Shown: piece by piece, positions 50,951-59,845 of the stretch
Numbering within the stretch: position 1 is the first letter of the stretch
Layout: each line of letters starts with the position of its first letter
Assembly (NCBI RefSeq): GCF_003259745.1
Contig: NZ_QLMC01000001.1
Coordinates: forward strand, 124,001 to 188,000
DNA length: 64,000 nt
Reading direction: 5' to 3'
Source: Larkinella arboricola
Lineage (GTDB): Bacteria; Bacteroidota; Bacteroidia; Cytophagales; Spirosomataceae
The notes under the pieces: generated by a model
Database searches by the model: none
Seen by the model: only the letters and a program-made list of their open reading frames with translations
Told to the model about the DNA's origin: nothing
Program-made: the position numbers and the translations under genes

Positions 50951-52058
50951 TTCTCAGAACCGTATAAGCGGCCTGGTTGGGCTGACGAGTCTGCGTGCCT
51001 ACCGTGGTATTGGTGCGGTCGTCGTCGTGAATGACCAGCACATGATGCGCGTCCGGGAACGTCAGATCCTCGGCTTTGTGATTGAAATGCACAGGCTGAC
51101 CGTTCGCGTCCCGCAGCAGCGTCGGCGGGCGGTTGTTCAGGAGGTCTTCGGGCTTGATCGTCCAGACGTAGGCATCCAGCTGGCCGTTGCTTTCAATGGA
51201 AGTGAGCATCCAGAATAGGTTGCGGTTACGGTCGTATTCAAGACTCGATAGCGCGAGCGGTTTGGGCAGTTCGGTAACCGTTGACGGATCAAAATCGGCG
51301 ACAATCCGCCAGTTGTTTTTTAGCACAATCCGCTCGCTGCTTCCGGTTTTTTCGACAAAGAACGGCACGGCGACAACACGAACCCGGTAATCGAACTTGT
51401 CGAATTTCTCGCCTTCTTCCCGGATGCCAAACAGCAGCAGCGTATCCATTACGGCCAGACCTTCCACTTTAAAGTACGGCATTCCGTTCGGAAAAGCGGG
51501 ACGGTTCTGTGCCAGCACTTTCCCTAACTGGTCGCGAAAAGCCACCGACGTTTTAGCGCCCCGCTCCGGAGCCAGCACCTGTGGATTAGCCTCCTGACCT
51601 TTTTTCCAGTACAGAATGGTGTTGTAGCTGTCCCAGTCCGATGAACCCGGCTTTACCCGGTCGAACGCCGTGGTCAGAAAAACATACTCTTTGTTGCTTG
51701 CAAAATCCTCGTATTTCCGCGCCGTCCGAAAGGCTTCGGCCAGTAGGGGCGTTGGTCGGGCGGTGGAGTCGGCCAGACTTTTCCAGGGCTTGGTCATCAC
51801 CGGGCTAAGGCCCGCAGGCATATCCTTGTCGTTGGCAAAGAAAACCGTTCCGTTATCGTATAAGACCGCCGACGCTTCGCACCAAACCGGGTTGCCATCG
51901 GGCATCTTCGTGCCGAAGTCGCAGCAGGACAGAAAGTTCTGGGTGTCAATGGAAGCACTCAGAGCGTGTACGGCTTTTCCGGTGGTTGGGCGGCTGGTTT
52001 TACACTCGACCAGAAAGAGTGTTACTACCAGCAGATAAATCGGTATAACAGGTTTCAT
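50940..52058 (-). CDS. Predicted lipoprotein, beta-propeller-like, function unknown
   Basis: 372 aa. The leader MKPVIPIYLLVVTLFLVEC ends in a possible lipobox Cys. The mature protein has strand-rich segments: ASAVLYDNGTVFFANDKDMP, EGLAVMDTLLLFGIREEG, SLEYDRNRNLFWMLTSIE and KAEDLTFPDAHHVLVIHDDD. These EGLA and ED-T-F blocks recall DUF3616/esterase-like phytase families of beta-propellers, but I cannot assign it. The gene is antisense to the pirin gene over 11 bases at the 3' end. A minus-strand -7 element TAATTTTG lies at 52100-52093. Confidence 0.75.
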   Translation of the reverse strand: MKPVIPIYLLVVTLFLVECKTSRPTTGKAVHALSASIDTQNFLSCCDFGTKMPDGNPVWCEASAVLYDNGTVFFANDKDMPAGLSPVMTKPWKSLADSTARPTPLLAEAFRTARKYEDFASNKEYVFLTTAFDRVKPGSSDWDSYNTILYWKKGQEANPQVLAPERGAKTSVAFRDQLGKVLAQNRPAFPNGMPYFKVEGLAVMDTLLLFGIREEGEKFDKFDYRVRVVAVPFFVEKTGSSERIVLKNNWRIVADFDPSTVTELPKPLALSSLEYDRNRNLFWMLTSIESNGQLDAYVWTIKPEDLLNNRPPTLLRDANGQPVHFNHKAEDLTFPDAHHVLVIHDDDRTNTTVGTQTRQPNQAAYTVLRINP

Positions 52059-52595
52059 AAAGAATCGCTAAGTCAACACGTAGGTTTCACCGCAAAATTA
52101 ACCGTAAACTTCTCTTTGAATACTTCGCCTGCAACACTTTTCGGTGCCGTTGTGTATCTTCAGAATATAGATAAAAAGGTTAGAATTACAGGCCCCGGCG
52201 TTTGTCGGGGTTTTGTTTATGTAAATGGTACCTAGAAAATAAGGGTCAAACCGGTAATTTAGTTGGGAGTCAAACTGATTCTAGCCGGGATCTATTTGAT
52301 CTGGATATTGTGTTTTAGCCGTAAAACGCTGTAGTTCTTTCTGCCCTTGTCCAATTTATTTTCTCTAAAATTGAAATTTACGTCCGGTTTTCCCGTTGTA
52401 GGGTTATTGTTCCAACTAAAAAGGTCCTACTGCTTAAGTGTGATTTTTAACGCTTCAGTTTGTGCTTTTCACAGTTGATTCTTGTTGCGATTGAATTTGC
52501 CTGGTTTCGCTCTCACCTTTGTCTTGTCAGTTAGATGGCTGCAAACGTCCTCTTTCCTGAACAGTAAACAACAAAGGCCGTCATACCAAACCCTT
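52059..52595. other. Intergenic stretch of ~540 bases with an orphan terminator
   Basis: It holds the promoter area of the minus-strand lipoprotein gene and a plus-strand terminator at 52193-52217 with no gene in front of it. Beyond 52220 it is AT-rich. A TTG-initiated extension of the next gene to 52482 is possible but has no protein-like pattern. Confidence 0.5.
52193..52217 (+). terminator. Orphan rho-independent terminator, possible end of a small RNA
   Basis: CCCCG (52193-52197) pairs with CGGGG (52206-52210), 8-base loop, then TTTTGTTT. No plus-strand gene lies upstream for 1.2 kb, so a short untranslated transcript is possible. Confidence 0.4.
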
Positions 52596-53120
52596 GTGAA
52601 GACCCTACTACTTTGTCTTGTGCTGGTTGCCTATACGGCCCTGACACCCGGTTTCCCGCAGGCATCTCAGAAAATTGAGAAGATGCTTAATCTGGGCTTG
52701 GGTATGCAGTCATATGCCCTGGGTGGGTTGTGCAACGGGGCTTCCTTTGAACTGGGCTTTCCTAACAACATCAGCGTTGGGGGCTTTTTTGACTACGCTT
52801 TATACGGCACTAAATTTGGCGATCGTCGCTGGAAGTCGCAATACGCCAGTTTTGGCGTTCGTGGTTCCTTTCATTTAGCCGATGCGCTGGGCGTTGGAAA
52901 TGATAAGTTCGATCCTTACGTGGGCTTATCGGTGGGTACGCGCACGGTCATTCACCGCACTGAATTTGAACAGGAAGACTGGTTTATTCCGCGATTAAAA
53001 GGGTTTATTCCGGGTGTACACGTGGGTAGTTTTTATCATTTCAGTCAAAAGATTGGCGGCTTTGCCGAAATGGGCCGGGGTATAGCCGCTCTCCGCTTGG
53101 GCGTGACCGGAAAGTTTTAA
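52596..53120 (+). CDS. Outer membrane barrel-like protein, function unknown
   Basis: 174 aa from the GTG at 52596, which gives the leader VKTLLLCLVLVAYTALTPGFPQA; the frame is open to a TTG at 52482. Mature sequence alternates polar and hydrophobic residues: SYALGGLCNGASFELGFPNNISVGGFFDYALYG in outline, ASFGVRGSFHLAD, FDPYVGLSVGTRTVI, HVGSFYHFSQKIGGFAEMG, ending RLGVTGKF with a terminal Phe. This fits a small eight-strand barrel. The leader also contains AGTAAACAACAAA upstream of the start. Confidence 0.7.
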   Translation: MKTLLLCLVLVAYTALTPGFPQASQKIEKMLNLGLGMQSYALGGLCNGASFELGFPNNISVGGFFDYALYGTKFGDRRWKSQYASFGVRGSFHLADALGVGNDKFDPYVGLSVGTRTVIHRTEFEQEDWFIPRLKGFIPGVHVGSFYHFSQKIGGFAEMGRGIAALRLGVTGKF

Positions 53121-53121
53121 A

Positions 53122-53148
53122 CTAAAAAAGGGCAACCTAAGCTGCCCT
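53122..53148 (-). terminator. Rho-independent terminator of tatC
   Basis: On the minus strand AGGGCA (53148-53143) pairs with TGCCCT (53134-53129) and is followed by TTTTTAG. A 6-bp stem, weak but well placed after the tatC stop. Confidence 0.6.
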
Positions 53149-53155
53149 CTCTTCC

Positions 53156-54034
53156 TTAATCTTCGTAACCGTCACTCTTCATCAGTTCCTGCTCGTCTTT
53201 CAGCCGCATGCGCTGAACATAGCCAGAAACCCAGATACTGACTTCGTAGAGCAGAACCAGCGGAATTGCCACCAGAATCTGGCTGTAAATATCCGGTGAG
53301 GGCGTAATCACAGCCGCCACAATCAGGATCACCACCAGCGCATGACGACGGTATTCGCGCATGAACTGCGGTGATAAAATACCAATTTTCGATAACACAA
53401 AAGCGGCAATCGGCATCTGGAAGGTCAGACCGCAACCCAGCGTTAGCGTAGCCAGGGTAGAAATGTAGGAAGTGATATCAAACTCGTTGACAATACGCGG
53501 ATCGAGCTGGAAATTAGCCAGGAAGTTAATAGCCAGCGGTGAAACGATGTAGTAGCCGAACAGAACGCCCGCAAAAAACAGCGTTGTTACAAAAAATACG
53601 GCTCCCCGCGCGGCCCGGCGCTCCGAAGCTTTCAGGCCCGGCATGATAAACCGCCACATTTCCCAGAAAGCGTACGGAAAAGCAAACAGCAATCCAATCA
53701 TCAGGGAGGCCGTTAAAGCCATGGTAAATTGGCCCGCCATCTCCCGGCTCTGGAGCGTGAAATTCAATTTCTCAATACACAGATCGGTGAAACCGGTTTT
53801 CTCCGACAGCTTGCACATCATCCGGTACGTCCAGAAACTGGGAGTTGACGGTCCCAGAATGACCAGATCGTATATTTCGCGAATGTAGATAAAAGCTAGA
53901 ATAGCAAACACGGCAATGGATGCCACCGCCCGGACAAGGTGCCACCGAAGCTCCTCTAAATGCTCGAGAAAGGTCATTTCTGACCCATCATCAACTTCAT
54001 TTTCGCTATCAAACTCTTGGTCTATGGGCTTCAT
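53156..54034 (-). CDS. tatC: Sec-independent protein translocase TatC
   Basis: 292 aa with six membrane helices. The N-terminal motif MTFLEHLEELRWHLVRAV contains the twin-arginine recognition Glu, and FPYAFWEMWRFIMPGLKASERRAAR is the conserved cytoplasmic loop after helix 2. VSPLAINFLANFQLD and ITPSPDIYSQILVAIPLVLLYEVSIWV mark the later helices. TatC binds twin-arginine leaders and with TatA exports folded, cofactor-bound proteins. Three proteins in this window (2097, 9365, 28127) carry such leaders. No tatA gene is adjacent. It is upstream of an inverted repeat and glyA on the minus strand. Confidence 0.97.
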   Translation of the reverse strand: MKPIDQEFDSENEVDDGSEMTFLEHLEELRWHLVRAVASIAVFAILAFIYIREIYDLVILGPSTPSFWTYRMMCKLSEKTGFTDLCIEKLNFTLQSREMAGQFTMALTASLMIGLLFAFPYAFWEMWRFIMPGLKASERRAARGAVFFVTTLFFAGVLFGYYIVSPLAINFLANFQLDPRIVNEFDITSYISTLATLTLGCGLTFQMPIAAFVLSKIGILSPQFMREYRRHALVVILIVAAVITPSPDIYSQILVAIPLVLLYEVSIWVSGYVQRMRLKDEQELMKSDGYED

Positions 54035-54148
54035 TTAATTTTGAATGAGCGAATGAGTGAATGATAGAATCGTGCTGCTATTTTCAAACACTGCTGACCT
54101 GCCGCACCAACGGCCCGGTCATTCTATCATTCACTCATTCAAAATTAA
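54035..54148. repeat. Split inverted repeat, family A copy 2 (tatC-glyA junction)
   Basis: GAATGAGTGAATGATAGAAT (54051-54070) pairs perfectly with 54121-54140, and the outer TTAATTTTGAATGAG pairs with the end of the right arm except that the left arm has an extra 8-base GAATGAGC word. The spacer is 50 bases. The family is the same as 456-551. It fills the whole gap between two minus-strand genes. Confidence 0.85.
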
Positions 54149-55441
54149 TTAACTATAAAGTGGAAACGCTTTCATCCAGGAGTTGATTTCTTCGCGCACT
54201 ACCTGAAGTTTGGCTTCGTTGTCGTGGTTCATCAACACTTCGTCGATATATACGACAATTTGCTCCATGTCAGATTCTTTCATGCCACGCGTTGTGACGG
54301 CGGCCGTACCAACCCGCATACCGGAGGTTACCATCGGTGATTTATCATCAAACGGAACCATATTCTTGTTGATGGTAATGTCGGCTTTGATGAGCGTATT
54401 TTCCGCCAGTTTACCCGACAATCCTTTCGAACGCAGGTCGATCAGCATCAGGTGGTTATCCGTACCGCCCGAAATGATCTGGTAGCCCCGCGCCAGGAAA
54501 GCCGCAGCCATCGCCTGCGCATTTTTCTTAACCTGGTCGGCATACTCCGCGAAATCATCGGATAGAGCCTCACCGAACGCAACTGCTTTGGCGGCAATGA
54601 TGTGTTCCAGCGGACCGCCCTGCGTGCCGGGGAATACACCCGAATCGAGCAGCGACGACATCAGGCGCAGGTCGCCTTTGGGCGTGGTGATGCCGAACGG
54701 GTTTTCGAAATCATTCCGCATCATGATCATCCCACCCCGGGGACCACGCAGCGTTTTATGGGTTGTTGTGGTTACAATGTGGCAATGATCCATCGGGTCG
54801 TTCAGCAATCCTTTGGCAATCAGGCCCGCCGGGTGCGAAATGTCCGCCAGCAGAAGAGCCCCTACCGAATCGGCAATGGCCCGCAGACGGGCGTAATCCC
54901 AATCGCGGCTGTAGGCCGATGCTCCGCAGATTAACAGCTTCGGACGTTCGCGCTGGGCGGTTTCTTCCACTTTGTCGTAGTTGATCACGCCCGTTTCTTT
55001 TTCGACGCCGTAGAACGTAGGCCGGAAATATTTTCCGGAAATATTAACCGCCGAACCATGCGTCAGGTGACCGCCGTGCGACAGATCGAAGCCCAGAATG
55101 GTATCACCCGGTTTCAGGCAGGCCACAAATACCGCCGTGTTAGCCTGAGCGCCCGAATGCGGCTGCACGTTGGCCCACGATGCTCCAAAAAGGTCTTTGA
55201 CGCGGTTGATGGCGATCTGTTCGATTTCGTCGACCACTTCGCATCCGCCGTAATACCGTTTGCCGGGCAAGCCTTCGGCGTATTTATTCGTTAAGACGGT
55301 TCCGGCTGCTTCCATTACCTGCTTGGAAACAAAATTTTCGGAAGCAATCAGTTCAAGACCGGACTCCTGACGGTGTTGCTCTTTAGCGATGAGGTCAAAT
55401 ACCTGCGTATCACGGGCAACGGAGGTGGCTGTAGTCGACAT
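54149..55441 (-). CDS. glyA: Serine hydroxymethyltransferase
   Basis: 430 aa from the ATG at 55441 (open to 55474). GlyA converts serine and tetrahydrofolate to glycine and methylene-tetrahydrofolate. The PLP lysine is in [13 protein letters not shown]; other marks are [39 protein letters not shown] in outline, [11 protein letters not shown] and [10 protein letters not shown]. Slightly longer than E. coli GlyA. Cytoplasmic. It has a minus-strand -7 element TACTTTTG 63-70 bases upstream. Confidence 0.98.
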   Translation of the reverse strand: MSTTATSVARDTQVFDLIAKEQHRQESGLELIASENFVSKQVMEAAGTVLTNKYAEGLPGKRYYGGCEVVDEIEQIAINRVKDLFGASWANVQPHSGAQANTAVFVACLKPGDTILGFDLSHGGHLTHGSAVNISGKYFRPTFYGVEKETGVINYDKVEETAQRERPKLLICGASAYSRDWDYARLRAIADSVGALLLADISHPAGLIAKGLLNDPMDHCHIVTTTTHKTLRGPRGGMIMMRNDFENPFGITTPKGDLRLMSSLLDSGVFPGTQGGPLEHIIAAKAVAFGEALSDDFAEYADQVKKNAQAMAAAFLARGYQIISGGTDNHLMLIDLRSKGLSGKLAENTLIKADITINKNMVPFDDKSPMVTSGMRVGTAAVTTRGMKESDMEQIVVYIDEVLMNHDNEAKLQVVREEINSWMKAFPLYS

Positions 55442-55503
55442 AAGTAACGGTTCGCCAAAACGATTGGCGGTCAATGAATGGATAACGATTTAACAAACAG
55501 ATA

Positions 55504-55511
55504 CAAAAGTA
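55504..55511 (-). promoter_or_regulatory. Predicted -7 element for glyA
   Basis: TACTTTTG on the minus strand matches TAnnTTTG exactly. The start would be ~58 bases before the glyA ATG. No good -33 element is seen. Confidence 0.4.
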
Positions 55512-55539
55512 AGGAGAAAAACAGCAATCTCGTTCTCTT

Positions 55540-56409
55540 CTACTTATTATGTTGAAGGGATTGGTATTTCAGGGGAGTGGTGCCGTTGTGGAGCTTGAAT
55601 TGCCGGTGAAAATGAGAGATATTATTGAATCCGCACTCCAGCCCCACCTGACTGATACTGAGGTCGGAATGTACCAGCAACTTCCGGGCGTGACTGATCC
55701 GGAGTTCGTTCAGGTATTCGATAAACGATTTGCGGGTTCGCTTCCGGAAATACCGGCAGAAAGCCGCCGGTGCCATACCCGCCACGGAGGCAATGTCATC
55801 GACCCGGATTTCTTCCCGAAAATGCGTCAGCATGAAGTCCAGCACCCGTTTCATGCGCTCGGTTTCGGCCTGACTGGCTTTTAACTCGTAGTTGTCGCTG
55901 GCCAGCATCAGCGCATTCGGATCGTCGGCCAGTTGCTGGAGCAGGCCCAGTAGGTTCAGCAGCCGTTGCAGACCGTCGCAATGCAAGAGGTTTTCCATAG
56001 CGTACTGCACCTCCTTAACCTTTCTGGTACTGAACCGCAAACCATACCGGGCGCGGTTCAATAAGTCCATCAGTGGCTGTGCTTCAGGGAGCTGTGGGAG
56101 TAATGTTGTGCCGAGTAGCTGCGCGAACTGCACGACAATGGCCTCGGCCCGGCGTCCGGAATCGGGGCGGTAATAATCGTCATCATTCCGCCAGAAGTGC
56201 GGCAGATTCGGCCCCAGGAGTACCAGATCACCCGCATCAAATGGTTCGATATGATCGCCCACAAAACGTTTTCCGTGGCTGTTTACGATATACGTCAGTT
56301 CGTATTCGGGATGAAAGTGCCAGGGAGCGTCGAAATAAGGCAGGTCCAGATGGATTACCCGCAGGGAATTATGGTCACCTAATTCAATTTTTTCAAATAA
56401 GGCTTTCAC
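55540..56409 (-). CDS. AraC family transcriptional regulator
   Basis: 289 aa from a GTG at 56409 (VKALFEKIELGDHNS), chosen because a -7 element lies at 56465-56458 and would overlap a start at 56460. The N-terminal cupin sensor domain has WHFHPEYELTYIV and FDAGDLVLLGPNLPHFW. The C-terminal domain has two helix-turn-helix units, with AGMAPAAFCRYFRKRTRKSFIEYLNELRISHARKLL in outline and ISQVGLECGFNNISHFHRQFK, the AraC signature. It probably senses a small ligand, perhaps a sugar, and may control the divergent dioxygenase-like gene. Confidence 0.93.
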   Translation of the reverse strand: MKALFEKIELGDHNSLRVIHLDLPYFDAPWHFHPEYELTYIVNSHGKRFVGDHIEPFDAGDLVLLGPNLPHFWRNDDDYYRPDSGRRAEAIVVQFAQLLGTTLLPQLPEAQPLMDLLNRARYGLRFSTRKVKEVQYAMENLLHCDGLQRLLNLLGLLQQLADDPNALMLASDNYELKASQAETERMKRVLDFMLTHFREEIRVDDIASVAGMAPAAFCRYFRKRTRKSFIEYLNELRISHARKLLVHSDLSISQVGLECGFNNISHFHRQFKLHNGTTPLKYQSLQHNK

Positions 56410-56457
56410 AACATGCAGTATTTTTACTCTCCAGGAGTACGTTGGGGAACAAAAAGT

Positions 56458-56465
56458 CAAAATTA
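56458..56465 (-). promoter_or_regulatory. Predicted -7 element for the AraC-type gene
   Basis: TAATTTTG on the minus strand matches TAnnTTTG exactly and supports translation starting at 56409. No clear -33 element. Confidence 0.4.
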
Positions 56466-56552
56466 TACAGTAATCGGGATAATAATTAAATTTTTACAAG
56501 AAACAATTGAATCAATTTTGTACCACTGATTTTTCCTAAACCCATTGAGTAT

Positions 56553-57389
56553 ATGCACGTAACCGTTGACAAAGCTTCTCTGTTGCGGGAATTGGACGAG
56601 GAGTATACCGTCAGCCCGGAAGCTATTGCCTTTTACCGTAAAAACGGATACGTCAAGTTAAAAAATGTACTTAGTCCGGACGTTCTTCAGTATTACGGTG
56701 ACGTAATTACTCAACTGGTTCTTAAGCTCAATACCCTGACCAAGTCAATGGAGGAGCGGACCACCTACGAACGGGCTTTTCTGCAAATCATGAACCTCTG
56801 GCGGGAAGATTCAACCGCCAGAGAGTTCGTCTTTTCGCGCCGACTGGCCAAAATTGCCGCCGATCTGATGGGGGTAGACGGTGTACGGCTTTACCACGAT
56901 CAGGCCCTCTACAAAGAACCGTCGGGCGGCTTTACACCCTGGCACGCCGATCAGTTTTACTGGCCTTTATCATCGCCCAAGACAACCACCGTCTGGATTC
57001 CATTGCAGGACACACCGATGGAAATGGGGCCGCTGGCGTTTGCCGAGCAGAGCCAGAGCGTAGAAATTGGCCGCAACATGGAAATCAGCGACGAAAGCGA
57101 GCAAGTGCTTCAGGAAGAATTGACCAGCCGTAATTTCCACGTGAACGACACGCCGTTTGAACTCGGGGAAGTCAGTTACCATGCTGGCTGGACGTTTCAC
57201 CGGGCCGGGCCGAATACATCCGATGTGCCGCGGAAAGTGATGACGATGATTTACATGGATCAGGAGCAAACCATAACCAGACCGATCAATACTTATCAGG
57301 AAGCCGACTGGACAACTTGGCTGGAAAGCTATCCGATTGGCAGCAAACCCGAGAGTGCCCTAAACCCGCTTCTTTTTAGGAAGCAATGA
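56553..57389 (+). CDS. Phytanoyl-CoA dioxygenase (PhyH) family Fe(II)/2-oxoglutarate oxygenase
   Basis: 278 aa. The iron ligands are His and Asp in PWHADQFYWPL and the distal His in GWTFHRAGPN; an Arg a few residues later (VPRKVMTMIYM) suits 2-oxoglutarate binding. The opening IAFYRKNGYVKLKNVLSPD is the usual family start. Such enzymes hydroxylate small molecules in catabolism or secondary metabolism. It is transcribed away from the AraC-type gene; the shared 143-base region suggests regulation by that protein. Substrate unknown. Confidence 0.92.
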   Translation: MHVTVDKASLLRELDEEYTVSPEAIAFYRKNGYVKLKNVLSPDVLQYYGDVITQLVLKLNTLTKSMEERTTYERAFLQIMNLWREDSTAREFVFSRRLAKIAADLMGVDGVRLYHDQALYKEPSGGFTPWHADQFYWPLSSPKTTTVWIPLQDTPMEMGPLAFAEQSQSVEIGRNMEISDESEQVLQEELTSRNFHVNDTPFELGEVSYHAGWTFHRAGPNTSDVPRKVMTMIYMDQEQTITRPINTYQEADWTTWLESYPIGSKPESALNPLLFRKQ

Positions 57390-57455
57390 ACGTATTACAA
57401 CAAAGCCCTTTATAAACCCTTATCCTCTCTTAATAAACATAGGTTGGTTGTGCAG

Positions 57456-57491
57456 AACACCCCGCTGGAGCTCCGGCAGGGTGTTTTTTTT
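57456..57491 (+). terminator. Rho-independent terminator
   Basis: AACACCC (57456-57462) pairs with GGGTGTT (57479-57485), with further pairing inside (GCTGG/CCGGC-like), then a run of T to 57491. Confidence 0.88.
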
Positions 57492-57523
57492 GGGTTCTGA
57501 ATGATTTCTGAGCCGATTGGAGA

Positions 57524-57531
57524 TATTTTTG
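57524..57531 (+). promoter_or_regulatory. Predicted -7 element for the DsbD-like gene
   Basis: TATTTTTG matches TAnnTTTG exactly, with a start ~38 bases before the ATG. No well-spaced -33 element. Confidence 0.35.
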
Positions 57532-57575
57532 CAAAATTCGTGTTGTTAGGACAGGCAGTTCAGTAAGCCATTGTT

Positions 57576-59741
57576 ATGAAACCAGTTAGTACTATTTTTC
57601 TCTTTCTGACGGCTTTTTTCGTCGCGCTGAAATCATCGGCGCAGATTCAGCCGGACCCGACTCACTGGACGTTCAGCGCGTCGAAAACCGAAGCCAACGT
57701 AGGCGATGTGATCGAAATTCGCATGAATGCCACCATCGACGCGGGCTGGCACATGTATTCATCGGATCTCAATCCGGATATCGGTCCTATTCCAACGACG
57801 CTAAAGATGAAGGAAAACGGCAGCTTTGAAAAAGTTGGCCCGTTTGCTTCGCTCAATCCAAAAGAAGAATTCGAAGAGATCTGGAGTAGTAAAGTCCGGT
57901 TTTTCGAAAAGAAAGCTTCGCTGGTGCAGAAAATTAAAATTCTGAAACCCAATCCCGTTATTCAGGGGACGCTGGAATACCAGACTTGCTCGGGCAATAG
58001 CTGTCTGCCACCCGCAGAACAGGAATTTACCGTCCAGGTTAAAACTGCCGCCACTGCCGCGGCTTCTGCTTCCACGACACCCGCAACGGAAGCCGTTGTT
58101 GCCGAACAACCCGCTCCGGCCGCAGTCAGTCCCGGTCGTGATACGGTTTCCCAAATTGCCGCTGCTCCCTCGGCTGACACGGCCGTTGCCAGCACCCAAA
58201 CGATAAAACCGGATACAACGCCAGAAACCGTTTCGGAAACGATCAGCCAGCCGGAGAAGACCGAGGAGTCGCTACTGGGTTTTATGGTGGCCGCTTTTCT
58301 GTCGGGCTTACTGGCCCTGCTGACACCCTGCGTGTTTCCGATTATCCCGATGACAGTCAGCTATTTTACCAAACAGGACAACGGTTTATGGAAAGCCGTT
58401 CTGTACGGTTTATCGATTATCGGAATCTACGTACTGGTCGGCACGGTCGTCTCCCGCATCAATGGACCGGCATTTGCCAATTTTGTCAGCACTCACTGGC
58501 TGCCTAACGTCCTGTTCTTCGCTATTTTCTTCGCCTTCGGTTTATCGTTTTTAGGGTTATTTGAAATTGTTCTGCCGAGTTCTTTGGTGAACTCGATGGA
58601 TGCTAAAGCCGAAAAAGGCGGTATTCCGGGCATTTTGTTTATGGCCTTCACGCTGGTGCTCGTGTCGTTTTCCTGTACGGGTCCAATTGTCGGTAGTTTG
58701 CTGGTAGCGTCGGCGGGCGGTGAAGTGTTAAAACCGATTGTTGGTATGGCGGCTTTTTCGGCGGCTTTCGCCATACCGTTTACACTGTTTGCGGCTTTCC
58801 CGCAGTGGCTCAAAAGTTTGCCCAAATCGGGCGGCTGGCTGAATTCGGTGAAGGTCGTTCTGGGTTTTCTGGAACTGGCCCTGGCGCTGAAATTTCTGAG
58901 CGTTGCCGATCAGGTTTATCACTGGAACCTGCTCGACCGCGAGGTTTACCTGTCGTTCTGGATTGTTATTTTTTCCCTCATCGGTTTTTATCTGCTCGGA
59001 AAAGTCCGGTTGCCGCACGATAGTGAAACCAAAACCGTCAGTGTGCCGCGCCTGCTGCTGGCCATTGTTACGTTCGCCTTTGTTGTGTACATGATTCCCG
59101 GTTTGTGGGGCGCCCCCCTGAAGGCGCTGGCGGGTTATCTGCCGCCCGAAACCACGCAGGATTTTGGTTTCCGAACCGAATCCAATACCGTGCCCGCCCA
59201 AAATGCACTGACCGAAAAGCCAAAATACAGCGAGCTGTTTCGGCTGCCGCACGGTTTACAGGGTTTTTTCGACTACGAACAGGCGCTGGCTTATGCCCAG
59301 AAAGTAAACAAACCCATCTTTATAGACTTTACCGGCCACGGCTGCGTCAATTGCCGTGAAATGGAAGCACGGGTCTGGTCGGAAGAGCCGGTTTTGCGCC
59401 GGTTACAAAACGAATATGTGATTCTGGCGCTGTATGTGGATGACAAAACCGAGTTGCCCGAATCAGAATGGTATACGTCAACGTACGACAAAAAGCAAAA
59501 GAAAACCATCGGCGCTCAGAATGCCGATTTGCAGATTGTTCGCTATAACAACAATGCACAGCCCCACTATTGTCTGGTCGATCACGACGGGAAGCTGCTG
59601 GTGCAGCCAAAGAACTACGATCTGAATGTGGATAACTTCGCCGGTTTTCTGGACGAAGGTAAGCGGGCATTTGCTATGTCTGCAACGGCGCGGGGCGGTT
59701 CGTCGGCCCAAAACAGCACGGAGTTATCAGCTTTAAAATAA
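57576..59741 (+). CDS. DsbD-like thiol:disulfide interchange protein
   Basis: 721 aa in three parts. The leader MKPVSTIFLFLTAFFVALKSSAQ is followed by a periplasmic DsbD-alpha-like domain with Cys in YQTCSGNSCLPP, then a Ala/Thr/Pro-rich linker. The membrane domain has about eight helices, with reactive Cys in LLALLTPCVFPIIPMTVSYF and SFSCTGPIVGSLL. The C-terminal thioredoxin-like domain has FTGHGCVNCREMEARVW (CVNC). It should carry electrons from cytoplasmic thioredoxin to periplasmic proteins such as cytochrome c maturation factors. A single gene in this window. Confidence 0.93.
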   Translation: MKPVSTIFLFLTAFFVALKSSAQIQPDPTHWTFSASKTEANVGDVIEIRMNATIDAGWHMYSSDLNPDIGPIPTTLKMKENGSFEKVGPFASLNPKEEFEEIWSSKVRFFEKKASLVQKIKILKPNPVIQGTLEYQTCSGNSCLPPAEQEFTVQVKTAATAAASASTTPATEAVVAEQPAPAAVSPGRDTVSQIAAAPSADTAVASTQTIKPDTTPETVSETISQPEKTEESLLGFMVAAFLSGLLALLTPCVFPIIPMTVSYFTKQDNGLWKAVLYGLSIIGIYVLVGTVVSRINGPAFANFVSTHWLPNVLFFAIFFAFGLSFLGLFEIVLPSSLVNSMDAKAEKGGIPGILFMAFTLVLVSFSCTGPIVGSLLVASAGGEVLKPIVGMAAFSAAFAIPFTLFAAFPQWLKSLPKSGGWLNSVKVVLGFLELALALKFLSVADQVYHWNLLDREVYLSFWIVIFSLIGFYLLGKVRLPHDSETKTVSVPRLLLAIVTFAFVVYMIPGLWGAPLKALAGYLPPETTQDFGFRTESNTVPAQNALTEKPKYSELFRLPHGLQGFFDYEQALAYAQKVNKPIFIDFTGHGCVNCREMEARVWSEEPVLRRLQNEYVILALYVDDKTELPESEWYTSTYDKKQKKTIGAQNADLQIVRYNNNAQPHYCLVDHDGKLLVQPKNYDLNVDNFAGFLDEGKRAFAMSATARGGSSAQNSTELSALK

Positions 59742-59749
59742 GTTTATCT

Positions 59750-59794
59750 CACCAATCTGAATGGTTAGGGATAGCTTAATCCTTCAGGTTGGTG
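59750..59794. repeat. Split inverted repeat downstream of the DsbD-like gene
   Basis: CACCAATCTGAA (59750-59761) pairs with TTCAGGTTGGTG (59783-59794), one G-T pair, 21-base spacer. No T-run follows. It lies just upstream of the next gene. Confidence 0.6.
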
Positions 59795-59845
59795 GGTAAC
59801 ATTACCCTTTCACCGCGGGTTAAACAGGCTTATCCCATTTCATGT

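Noticed and set aside
52482-52595. TTG-started extension of the barrel protein
   Set aside because: It places ~38 residues in front of a clear signal peptide.
54035-54148. Riboswitch or T-box upstream of glyA or tatC
   Set aside because: The sequence is downstream of glyA on the minus strand and is a simple inverted repeat, without a known riboswitch core.
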